Source of the DNA: HRBIN24 sp035574155
Lineage (GTDB): Bacteria > Chloroflexota > Dehalococcoidia > SM23-28-2 > HRBIN24
DNA length: 5,763 nt
Assembly: GCA_035574155.1 (NCBI GenBank)
Contig: DATLZD010000053.1
Span: 1-5,763, forward strand
Direction: 5' to 3'
Position numbers and translations under genes: made by a program. The first letter of the stretch is position 1. Each line of letters starts with the position of its first letter. Below are positions 1 through 4,945 of the stretch, piece after piece. The notes beneath the pieces are model-generated. The model worked only from the letters and a program-made list of their open reading frames with translations. It was not told where the DNA came from and searched no databases.

Positions 1-129
1 GCCCGCGGCATCCTGCTGGTGCAGGGAGCGGTGCCCGGGCACAAGGGCAGCCTGCTCAAGATCCGCTTCGCCCGCAAGGCCAGCGACCTGAAGAAGAGGA
101 GGGCCAAGGCCCGTGTTGCTGCCCGTTAG
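1..129 (+). CDS. rplC: 50S ribosomal protein L3, C-terminal end (partial)
   Basis: The first 42 codons read in frame 1 to a TAG at 127-129 and give the C-terminal end of L3; the start lies upstream of the window. The readable part contains ILLVQGAVPGHKGSLLKIR, which matches the end of the L3 fold, where the family has a GAVPG-x-x-G turn followed by a beta strand. A basic tail (KKRRAKARVAAR) follows. L3 binds 23S rRNA early in 50S assembly and sends a loop towards the peptidyl-transferase centre; that loop is not in this window. The gene overlaps rplD by 17 nt, and its last codons carry the rplD Shine-Dalgarno sequence, so translation of the two is probably coupled. Identity is supported by both the motif and the position just before rplD. 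Confidence 0.95.
   Translation, partial: ARGILLVQGAVPGHKGSLLKIRFARKASDLKKRRAKARVAAR
97..102 (+). promoter_or_regulatory. Shine-Dalgarno of rplD inside rplC
   Basis: AGGAGG lies 10 nt before the GTG at 113 and inside the codons for the basic tail of L3. It is the reason to place the rplD start at GTG 113 rather than at the TTG at 116, which would have a 13-nt spacer. Confidence 0.75.
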
Positions 130-766
130 GAACGCCGAAGGACAGGAAGTGGGCTCCATCGAGGTGGAGGACTACGTCTTCGGCATCCGCCCCAACAAGG
201 CCGTCCTCCACCAGGCCTACGTGGCCCAGCGGGCCAACCAGCGCCGCGGCACCCACAGCACCAAGACCCGCGGCGAGGTGAAGGGCAGCACCCGCAAGAC
301 CCGCCCCCAGAAGTACACGGGACGGGCGCGGCAGGGGTCCATCCGCGCCCCTCACCGCAGGGGAGGCGGCGTGGTCTTCGGCCCCAAGCCCAGGGACTAC
401 TCGCAGCGGCTGCCCAAGAAGATGCGGCGGCTGGCCATTCGCTCCGCTCTGTCGGCCAAGGCCGCCGACGGCGAGCTCATAGTCCTGGACCGCCTGGAGC
501 TGGAGCGGCCCAGCACCAAGGAGGTGGCCCGCATACTCCAGAACCTGGGCGTGGACCGCTCAGCCCTGGTGGTGACGGGCGAGCCTGACCGGACCGTGTT
601 CCTGTCGGTGCGCAACCTGGAGCGCAAGAAGTGCCTGCCCGCCGCCTACCTGAACGTGGTGGACCTGCTGCACCACCGCTACCTGGTGATGACCGAGGCG
701 GCGGTGCGCAAGGCCGAGGAGCTGTGGGGCGAGGCCCGCGACCGGGAGCGGGCCCTGCGGAGGTGA
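113..766 (+). CDS. rplD: 50S ribosomal protein L4
   Basis: This 217-residue protein is L4, which binds domain I of 23S rRNA and extends a loop into the wall of the peptide exit tunnel. Residues 34-58 (QAYVAQRANQRRGTHSTKTR and following) and the block TGRARQGSIRAPHRRGGGVV at 69-88 are classic L4 sequence. FGPKPRDYS follows, and the globular part runs to about residue 205, including VMTEAAVRKAEELWG near the C-terminus. Length is slightly above the approximately 200-residue family norm because of a short charged tail. The start is GTG at 113, set by the AGGAGG at 97-102, and overlaps rplC by 17 nt. The tunnel loop is unusual: where most bacteria have RKPWRQKGTGRAR, this protein has RKTRPQKYTGRAR (61-73). 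In E. coli L4 also represses its own operon through the S10 leader; that leader is outside this window, so such control cannot be judged. Confidence 0.98.
   Translation: MLLPVRNAEGQEVGSIEVEDYVFGIRPNKAVLHQAYVAQRANQRRGTHSTKTRGEVKGSTRKTRPQKYTGRARQGSIRAPHRRGGGVVFGPKPRDYSQRLPKKMRRLAIRSALSAKAADGELIVLDRLELERPSTKEVARILQNLGVDRSALVVTGEPDRTVFLSVRNLERKKCLPAAYLNVVDLLHHRYLVMTEAAVRKAEELWGEARDRERALRR
759..766 (+). promoter_or_regulatory. Shine-Dalgarno deciding the rplW start
   Basis: GGAGGTGA overlaps the rplD stop codon (TGA 764-766). Its GGAGG core is 8 nt from the ATG at 772 but only 2 nt from the in-frame ATG at 766, which favours 772 as the rplW start. Confidence 0.75.
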
Positions 767-771
767 TGGCC

Positions 772-1071
772 ATGGCCAAGGCCCTCCACCCCACCCAGGT
801 CATCATCCGCCCCCTCATCACCGAGAAGGCGGCGCGCCTGGCCGAGGAGAACAAGTATGCCTTCCAGGTCCACCCCGAGGCCGACAAGACGCAGATCAGG
901 CAGGCGGTGGAGAAGGTCTTCGGGGTCAAGGTGGTCAAGGTCAACGTCATCAACCTGCGCCGCAAGGCCCGCCGGACCCGGGGCGGCTACATCCTCCACG
1001 GCCAGCGCTGGAAGAAGGCCATCGTCACCCTGGCCGAGGGGCACAAGATAGAGCTGTTCGAGGGCGTGTGA
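772..1071 (+). CDS. rplW: 50S ribosomal protein L23
   Basis: This 99-residue protein is L23, which sits at the mouth of the exit tunnel on 23S rRNA domain III and forms the docking site for trigger factor and the signal recognition particle. The N-terminal VIIRPLITEKAARLAEENKY (10-29) is the family hallmark. It is followed by FQVHPEADKTQIRQAVEKVF, GVKVVKVNVINL, the basic loop RRKARRTRGG (63-72) that contacts RNA, and the strand WKKAIVTLAEGHKIELFEG. Length matches the usual 95-100 residues. In-frame start codons also lie at 763 (GTG) and 766 (ATG), but only ATG 772 is properly spaced from the GGAGG core. The gap after rplD is 5 nt, and the stop TGA at 1069-1071 is followed 5 nt later by rplB. 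Confidence 0.98.
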   Translation: MAKALHPTQVIIRPLITEKAARLAEENKYAFQVHPEADKTQIRQAVEKVFGVKVVKVNVINLRRKARRTRGGYILHGQRWKKAIVTLAEGHKIELFEGV

Positions 1072-1076
1072 TAGCC

Positions 1077-1907
1077 ATGGGCATCAAGGTCTACAAGCCC
1101 ACCTCCCCCGGCCGCCGCAATGCCACCGGCTACTCCTTCGAGGAGATAACCAAGAAGGAGCCGGAAAAGTCGCTGCTGGCGCCCAAGAAGCGCACCGGGG
1201 GACGTAACAACCAGGGCAAGATCACGGTGCGCCACCGCGGGGGCGGCGCCAAGCGTCGCCTGCGCATCATCGACTTCAAGCGGGACAAGTGGGGCGTGCC
1301 GGGCAAGGTGGTGGCCATCGAATACGACCCCAACCGCACCGCCCGCATCGCCCTGGTCCAGTATGCCGACGGCGAAAAGCGCTACATCCTCTGCCCCCTG
1401 GGCCTGCAGGTGGGCGACACCGTCATGGCCGGCCCGGGCGCCGAGATCCGCCCCGGCAACGCCCTCCCCCTGCGGGAGATCCCCGTGGGCACCCTGGTCC
1501 ACAACGTGGAGCTGCACAAGGGCAAGGGCGGCCAGATGGTGCGCTCGGCGGGGGCAGCGGCCCAGATCCTGGCCCGGGAGGAGAAGTATGTGCTCCTGCG
1601 GCTGCCCTCGGGAGAGGTGCGGCGAGTCCTGGGCGACTGCATGGCCACGGTGGGACAGGTGGGCAACGTGGAGCACGACCAGATCGTGCTGGGCAAGGCC
1701 GGCCGCAGGCGGCACCTAGGCTGGCGGCCGTCGGTGCGCGGCTCGGCCATGACGCCCAGGGATCACCCCCACGGCGGCGGCGAGGGGCGGGCGCCCATCG
1801 GCCTGCCCCACCCCAAGACGCCTTGGGGCAAGCCGGCCCTGGGGGTGAGGACCCGGCGGCGCAAGGACACCGATAAGTACATAGTGCGTCGCCGCTACCA
1901 GAGCTAG
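1077..1907 (+). CDS. rplB: 50S ribosomal protein L2
   Basis: This 276-residue protein is L2, one of the most conserved 50S proteins, needed for subunit association and peptidyl-transferase activity. MGIKVYKPTSPGRRNATGYS is the standard N-terminus. Residues 36-67 (PKKRTGGRNNQGKITVRHRG and following) lead into the OB-fold RNA-binding domain, and the SH3-like domain covers roughly 120-200. The signature loop is RPSVRGSAMTPRDHPHGGGE (217-236), with the histidines at 230 and 232 kept, one of which corresponds to E. coli His229. The usual Asn of AMNP is Thr226 here. Length is normal (273-277). The start is ATG 1077, matching the family N-terminus; an in-frame GTG at 1068 overlaps the rplW stop and would add MIA, but has poorer spacing from the weak GAGGG at 1060-1064. 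The C-terminal basic segment RTRRRKDTDKYIVRRRYQS is intact. Confidence 0.99.
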   Translation: MGIKVYKPTSPGRRNATGYSFEEITKKEPEKSLLAPKKRTGGRNNQGKITVRHRGGGAKRRLRIIDFKRDKWGVPGKVVAIEYDPNRTARIALVQYADGEKRYILCPLGLQVGDTVMAGPGAEIRPGNALPLREIPVGTLVHNVELHKGKGGQMVRSAGAAAQILAREEKYVLLRLPSGEVRRVLGDCMATVGQVGNVEHDQIVLGKAGRRRHLGWRPSVRGSAMTPRDHPHGGGEGRAPIGLPHPKTPWGKPALGVRTRRRKDTDKYIVRRRYQS

Positions 1908-1913
1908 GAGGTG
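1906..1913 (+). promoter_or_regulatory. Shine-Dalgarno of rpsS
   Basis: AGGAGGTG begins inside the rplB stop codon (TAG 1905-1907). Its GGAGG core ends 9 nt before the GTG at 1921, which supports that non-ATG start for rpsS. Confidence 0.8.
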
Positions 1914-1920
1914 CCGGGGC

Positions 1921-2211
1921 GTGTCCCGCTCGCGCAAGAAGGGCCCATACGTAGACCCCAAGCTCATGAAGAAGGTGCTGCGGGCCCGGCAGACGGGCCA
2001 GCGCCAGGTCATCCGCACCTGGTCGCGGCGCTCCACCATCGTGCCAGAGATGGTGGGCCTCACCATCGCGGTGCACGATGGGCGCCGGCACGTCCCCATC
2101 TTCATCACCGAGAACATGGTGGGGCACAAGCTGGGGGAGTTCGCCCCCACCCGCACCTTCCGGGGCCACAGCGGCAAGACGGCCCAGGTGGCCCGCATGA
2201 AGAAGAGGTAG
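1921..2211 (+). CDS. rpsS: 30S ribosomal protein S19
   Basis: This 96-residue protein is S19, which pairs with S13 in the 30S head near the A-site tRNA and bridges to the 50S subunit. MSRSRKKGPYVDPKLMKKVL (1-20) is the standard N-terminus. TWSRRSTIVPEMVGLTIAVH (33-52) and HVPIFITENMVGHKLGEFAP (57-76) form the core, and TRTFRGHSGK (77-86) completes the signature region. A short basic tail (ARMKKR) follows. Typical length is 90-95. The start is GTG 1921, fixed by the strong AGGAGGTG upstream and by the SRSxKKGP N-terminus of the family. The gap after rplB is 13 nt, and rplV follows after 10 nt. Nothing is missing or unusual. Confidence 0.99.
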   Translation: MSRSRKKGPYVDPKLMKKVLRARQTGQRQVIRTWSRRSTIVPEMVGLTIAVHDGRRHVPIFITENMVGHKLGEFAPTRTFRGHSGKTAQVARMKKR

Positions 2212-2221
2212 GGCGAGGGCC

Positions 2222-2554
2222 ATGGAAGTCCAGAGCTTCGTGCGCAATGCCCCGGTATCGGCCAAGAAGGTCAACCTTATCCTGGACCAGATACGGGGCA
2301 AGCGGGTGGACGAGGCCCTGACCATCCTGCGCTTCATGACCTCGCCCAAGGCCCGCATCGTGGCCAAGGCGGTCCGCTCGGCGGCGGCCAATGCCGAGAA
2401 CAACTACAACCTGGACCCTCGGCGCCTGCGCATCGTCGCCTGCTGGGCAGGGGAGGGGATCCGCCTCAAGCGCCTCAACCCCCGCGCCCGCGGCCGGGCC
2501 GACGTCATCCAGAGGCGGCGGGCCAACATCACCATCGTGGTGGACGAGGTGTGA
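2222..2554 (+). CDS. rplV: 50S ribosomal protein L22
   Basis: This 110-residue protein is L22, which contacts all domains of 23S rRNA and extends a long beta hairpin that, with L4, narrows the exit tunnel. RNAPVSAKKVNLILDQIRGK (8-27) is the conserved N-terminal helix region, and VRSAAANAENNYNLDPRRLR (51-70) the middle part. The hairpin is RLKRLNPRARGRADVIQRRR (81-100), ending in the strand ANITIVVDEV. Unlike the tunnel loop of L4, this hairpin looks conventional: the MKR-like and PRAxGRA parts are present and no residues are lost. Length equals the family norm. ATG 2222 is the natural start. The Shine-Dalgarno is ambiguous: GAGGG at 2215-2219 is too close, and GAGGT at 2205-2209 is 12 nt away. 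Coupling to rpsS across the 10-nt gap is therefore likely. Confidence 0.98.
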   Translation: MEVQSFVRNAPVSAKKVNLILDQIRGKRVDEALTILRFMTSPKARIVAKAVRSAAANAENNYNLDPRRLRIVACWAGEGIRLKRLNPRARGRADVIQRRRANITIVVDEV

Positions 2555-2557
2555 GCT

Positions 2558-3259
2558 ATGGGGCATAAGGTCCACCCCACCGGCCTGCGCATCGGCGTCA
2601 TCTACGACTGGCAGAGCAAGTGGTTCTCCGATAAGGACCCCCTGTACCGGGAGCTGCTGCACGAGGACCTGTCCATTCGCCGGACCATCCTGGAGATGCT
2701 GCCGGACGCCGCCATCTCCCGGGTGGAGATCGAGCGCAACGCCAACCAGGTGACGGTGACCATCCACACCGCCCGCCCGGGCATCGTCATCGGCCGGGGT
2801 GGGCAGCGGGTGGAGGAGATCCGCAACCGCCTGGAGGAGCTGACGGGCAAGCGGGTGCGGGTGAACATCACCGAGGTGCCGGCGCCGGAGCTGGACGCCC
2901 GCCTGGTAGCCCAGACGGTGGCGCGGCAGATCGAGCAGCGCATATCGCACCGCCGGGCCATCAAGCAGGCGGCGGCCCGGGCCATGCAGCGGGGCGCCCT
3001 GGGGGTCAAGATCCGCGTGGCCGGACGCCTGGGCGGCGCCGACATGAGCCGCAAGGCGGTGGAGCTGGTGGGGCGGGTGCCCCTCCACACCCTGCGGGCC
3101 GACATCGACTACGGCTTCGCCGAGGCCCGCACGCAGCTGGGCGTCATCGGCGTCAAGGTCTGGATATACAAAGGGGACGTCCTCCCGGAGCGGGAGCGGG
3201 CCGAGGCCGTCGAAGCGGCAGCGGAGGTGAGCGAAGGTGCTCCAACCCAGGAAGGTTAA
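2558..3259 (+). CDS. rpsC: 30S ribosomal protein S3
   Basis: This 233-residue protein is S3, which binds the 30S head and, with S4 and S5, lines the mRNA entry channel. MGHKVHPTGLRIGVIYDWQS (1-20) is the family N-terminus. The KH domain carries the GxxG loop in GIVIGRGGQRVEEI (75-88). The C-terminal domain includes VKIRVAGRLGGADMSRKAVE (150-169) and GRVPLHTLRADIDYG (172-186), and continues through IGVKVWIYKGDVLP (197-210). The segment between the arginine of MSRK and GRVPL reads KAVELV, whereas many bacteria have TEWYRE there. An Ala/Glu-rich tail (211-233) follows; such tails vary between species. The start ATG 2558 comes 3 nt after rplV, with GAGG at 2546-2549 giving 8-nt spacing. The last 23 nt overlap rplP in another frame, and the stop is TAA at 3257-3259. 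Confidence 0.98.
   Translation: MGHKVHPTGLRIGVIYDWQSKWFSDKDPLYRELLHEDLSIRRTILEMLPDAAISRVEIERNANQVTVTIHTARPGIVIGRGGQRVEEIRNRLEELTGKRVRVNITEVPAPELDARLVAQTVARQIEQRISHRRAIKQAAARAMQRGALGVKIRVAGRLGGADMSRKAVELVGRVPLHTLRADIDYGFAEARTQLGVIGVKVWIYKGDVLPERERAEAVEAAAEVSEGAPTQEG
3223..3230 (+). promoter_or_regulatory. Shine-Dalgarno of rplP inside rpsC
   Basis: GGAGGTGA lies within the codons for the S3 C-terminal tail. Its GGAGG core is 9 nt before GTG 3237, supporting that start and the 23-nt overlap with rpsC. Confidence 0.8.
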
Positions 3260-3650
3260 ATACCGCAAGCAGCAGCGGGGCCGCCTCAAGGGGCGCGCCA
3301 ACGCGGGCAACTACGTGGCCTTCGGCGAATGGGGCCTCCAGGCCCTGGGTGCCTGCTGGCTGTCGGCCCGCCAGATCGAGGCCGCCCGCCGCGTCATCGC
3401 CCGCATGGTGCGCCGCGGCGGCAAGATGTGGATCCGCGTCTTTCCCGACAAGCCCATCACCAAGAAGCCCCTGGAGACGCGCATGGGCAGCGGCAAGGGG
3501 CCGGTGGAGTACTGGGCGGCGGTGGTGAAGCCCGGGCGCATCCTCTTCGAGGTGGCGGGGGTGCGCGAGGACCTGGCCAGGGAGGCCCTGGAGCAGGCAG
3601 CCCACAAGCTGCCCATCCCCTGTCGCATCGTCCACCGGGAGGCCGCCTAG
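3237..3650 (+). CDS. rplP: 50S ribosomal protein L16
   Basis: This 137-residue protein is L16, which organises the A-site side of the 50S subunit next to helix 38 and 5S rRNA and is one of the last proteins added in assembly. The start GTG 3237 gives MLQPRKVKYRKQQRGRLKGR, the exact family N-terminus, so the 23-nt overlap with rpsC is real. WLSARQIEAARRVIARMVRR (41-60), KMWIRVFPDKPITKKPLETR (63-82) and the signature RMGSGKGPVEYW (82-93) follow. Arg82 corresponds to the arginine hydroxylated in E. coli L16 (Arg81); nothing here shows whether it is modified in this organism. The C-terminal part VAGVREDLAREALEQAAHKL is normal. Length matches the usual 136-144. A strong Shine-Dalgarno within rpsC and the overlap suggest that S3 and L16 are made by coupled translation. 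Confidence 0.99.
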   Translation: MLQPRKVKYRKQQRGRLKGRANAGNYVAFGEWGLQALGACWLSARQIEAARRVIARMVRRGGKMWIRVFPDKPITKKPLETRMGSGKGPVEYWAAVVKPGRILFEVAGVREDLAREALEQAAHKLPIPCRIVHREAA

Positions 3651-3653
3651 GAG

Positions 3654-3872
3654 ATGGGCCGCTACGTCAAGACCATGGACGAGATCCGCCGCCTGTCGGA
3701 CAAGGAGCTGGCGGAGGAGATCGAGGAGACCTATCGCCGCCTCTTCCAGCTGCGGCTGCAGCAGCAGACGCGGCAGCTCCAGGACACCAGCCAGCTCCAG
3801 AAGCTGCGGCGGCACCTGGCCCGTCTCAAGACGGAGCAGCGGGCGCGGGAGCTGGCCCGCACCAACCGGTAG
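3654..3872 (+). CDS. rpmC: 50S ribosomal protein L29
   Basis: This 72-residue protein is L29, a small two-helix protein beside L23 at the exit of the peptide tunnel. The first helix, EIRRLSDKELAEEIEETYRR (10-29), leads into LFQLRLQQQTRQLQDTSQLQ (30-49), the equivalent of the LFNLRFQ-TGQL-N element of the family. The second helix is KLRRHLARLKTEQRARELAR (50-69). The connecting stretch is unusually rich in glutamine. The start is ATG 3654, 3 nt after rplP, with GGGAGG at 3637-3642 about 11 nt upstream. A second in-frame ATG at 3675 would fit the shorter N-terminus of many L29 proteins but has no ribosome-binding site, so the 7 extra residues (MGRYVKT) are probably real though not certain. Confidence 0.96.
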   Translation: MGRYVKTMDEIRRLSDKELAEEIEETYRRLFQLRLQQQTRQLQDTSQLQKLRRHLARLKTEQRARELARTNR

Positions 3873-3888
3873 GGAGGCACGCCTGGTC

Positions 3889-4257
3889 ATGGCCAGCCAA
3901 GAGCTCAAGTTCGGGCGGCGCAAGGTGCTGGAGGGGGTCGTGGTCAGCGACCGCATGCAGAAGACGGTGACGGTGGCCGTGGAGCGGGTGACCCGTCACC
4001 CCCTCTACAAGAAGACCATCCGCCGCCGCAAGAAGTACCACGCCCACGACGAGAACAACGAGTGCCGCGTGGGCGACCGCGTGCTCATCGTCGAGAGCCG
4101 CCCCCTCTCCCGCACCAAGCGCTGGCGGGTGGCCCGCATACTGCAGCGGGCCGAGCAGGTGGAGGTCAAGGCTGAGGAGGTGGACCTGGAAGCCCTGGGC
4201 GAGCGCCGCCGGGCGGAGCAGGCGCCCGAGGCCGCCGAGGAGGCGGAGCGACCATGA
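3889..4257 (+). CDS. rpsQ: 30S ribosomal protein S17 with C-terminal extension
   Basis: This 122-residue protein is S17, an OB-fold primary binder of the 5' domain of 16S rRNA. RRKVLEGVVVSDRMQKTVTV (10-29) and VERVTRHPLYKKTIRRRKKY (31-50) are the conserved front half, including the basic loop. HAHDENNECRVGDRVLIVES (51-70) and RPLSRTKRWRVARIL (71-85) complete the core and contain the family signature GDxVxIxExRPLSxxK. Most bacterial S17 proteins stop near residue 80-90. This one continues for about 34 residues, alternating acidic and basic (EVKAEEVDLEALGERRRAEQ and AEEAERP). The tail also encodes the rplN Shine-Dalgarno sequence. The start ATG 3889 is 16 nt after rpmC, with GGAGG at 3873-3877 about 11 nt upstream. 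Its stop TGA overlaps the rplN ATG (ATGA at 4254-4257), a usual sign of coupled translation. Confidence 0.98.
   Translation: MASQELKFGRRKVLEGVVVSDRMQKTVTVAVERVTRHPLYKKTIRRRKKYHAHDENNECRVGDRVLIVESRPLSRTKRWRVARILQRAEQVEVKAEEVDLEALGERRRAEQAPEAAEEAERP
4239..4243 (+). promoter_or_regulatory. Shine-Dalgarno of rplN inside rpsQ
   Basis: GGAGG within the codons for the acidic end of the S17 tail stands 10 nt before the rplN ATG at 4254. Confidence 0.65.
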
Positions 4258-4625
4258 TCCAGAACTACACCCGCCTGAAGGTGGCCGATAACTCGGGAGC
4301 GCGGGAGATCATGTGCTTCCGCGTGCTGGGCGGCTCCAACCGCAAGTATGCCGGCCTGGGGGACGTCATCGTCGCCTCGGTCAAGGACGCCATACCCCAC
4401 GCCCCCGTCAAGAAGGGGGACGTGGTGCGGGCGGTGGTGGTGCGGGTGGCCAAGACCACCCGCCGCCGTGACGGCACCTACATCCGCTTCGACGACAACG
4501 CCGCCGTCATCCTGGCCCCCGACGGCCAGAACCCCCGCGGCACCCGCGTCTTTGGCCCCGTAGCCCGCGAGCTTAGGGAGAAGGGCTTCATGAAGATCAT
4601 CTCCCTGGCGCCGGAGGTGGTCTGA
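4254..4625 (+). CDS. rplN: 50S ribosomal protein L14
   Basis: This 123-residue protein is L14, a beta-barrel protein on the subunit interface that contacts 16S rRNA helix 14 and is the target of the silencing factor RsfS. MIQNYTRLKVADNSGAREIM (1-20) is the standard N-terminus. VLGGSNRKYAGLGDVIVASV (24-43) and VKKGDVVRAVVVRVAKTTRR (52-71) follow. RDGTYIRFDDNAAVIL (72-87) completes the family signature, and GTRVFGPVARELREKGFMKI (96-115) closes the protein. Length is within one residue of the family norm (122). The ATG overlaps the rpsQ stop by 4 nt. In many bacteria this gene opens the spc operon with its own promoter; here no intergenic space exists for one, so transcription probably continues from the S10 part. 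rplX follows 1 nt after the stop. Confidence 0.99.
   Translation: MIQNYTRLKVADNSGAREIMCFRVLGGSNRKYAGLGDVIVASVKDAIPHAPVKKGDVVRAVVVRVAKTTRRRDGTYIRFDDNAAVILAPDGQNPRGTRVFGPVARELREKGFMKIISLAPEVV
4613..4620 (+). promoter_or_regulatory. Shine-Dalgarno of rplX inside rplN
   Basis: GGAGGTGG lies in the last codons of rplN. Its GGAGG core ends 9 nt before GTG 4627, supporting that start for L24. Confidence 0.75.
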
Positions 4626-4626
4626 G

Positions 4627-4941
4627 GTGGCCCAGAAGATCAAGCGCCAGGACACGGTGCTGGTGGTGCGGGGCCGCGACCGCGGCAAGGTGGGCACCGT
4701 CCGTCAGGTCATCCCCCGCGAGCAGCGCATCGTGGTGGAAGGGGTGAACGTGGTCAAGCGCCACCTGCGGGCCATGCCTAACCGGCCCGGGGGCATCGTC
4801 CAGCGGGAGTCGCCCATCCACTGGTCCAAGGTCAAGCTGGTCTGCCCCGCCTGCGGCAAGGCCACCCGGGTGGGCTTCCGCCGCCTGGAAGACGGCCGCA
4901 AGGTGCGATACTGTAAAAAGTGCGACGCCAACATCGACTGA
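4627..4941 (+). CDS. rplX: 50S ribosomal protein L24, four-cysteine form
   Basis: This 104-residue protein is L24, an assembly-initiating protein that binds the 5' end region of 23S rRNA. A KOW motif occupies residues 8-35 (DTVLVVRGRDRGKVGTVRQV), followed by VEGVNVVKRHLRAMPN (37-52). GGIVQRESPIHWSKVKLVCP (55-74) leads into a zinc-knuckle-like end: Cys73-x2-Cys76 (CPACGKATRVGF) and Cys96-x2-Cys99 (CKKCDANID). The four-cysteine arrangement is a known L24 variant; many others have lost the cysteines. That it binds zinc here is inference. The start is GTG 4627, 1 nt after the rplN stop and supported by GGAGG at 4613-4617. The codons for CysLysLys near 4911-4919 form a short A-run (TGTAAAAAG) that stands out from the GC-rich surroundings. 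rplE follows after 4 nt. Confidence 0.98.
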   Translation: MAQKIKRQDTVLVVRGRDRGKVGTVRQVIPREQRIVVEGVNVVKRHLRAMPNRPGGIVQRESPIHWSKVKLVCPACGKATRVGFRRLEDGRKVRYCKKCDANID

Positions 4942-4945
4942 GGCC

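Noticed and set aside
631..771. Upstream extension of rplW within the 3' part of rplD
   Set aside because: The extra residues are Arg/Pro/Gly-rich and unlike L23; ATG 772 has the right ribosome-binding site and gives the normal L23 length.
1423..2403. Open frame of about 326 codons on the - strand across rplB, rpsS and rplV
   Set aside because: It is a shadow of conserved genes; the product is low-complexity Pro/Ala/Gly/Arg sequence without family features.
2105..3310. Long open frame of about 400 codons on the - strand across rpsS, rplV and rpsC
   Set aside because: It is antisense to three certain genes, its product is rich in His, Leu, Asp and Gly with no recognisable domain, and long antisense frames are expected when third codon positions are nearly all G or C.
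3329..3970. 213-codon + strand frame over rplP, rpmC and rpsQ
   Set aside because: It runs out of frame with three well-identified proteins and encodes Gly/Pro/Ala-rich sequence; this is a GC artefact.
4911..4922. A-run TGTAAAAAGTG in rplX as a possible frameshift site
   Set aside because: It has only five A residues, read as TGT AAA AAG in frame, so it does not form the A-AAA-AAG slippery heptamer, and L24 is complete in the normal frame.
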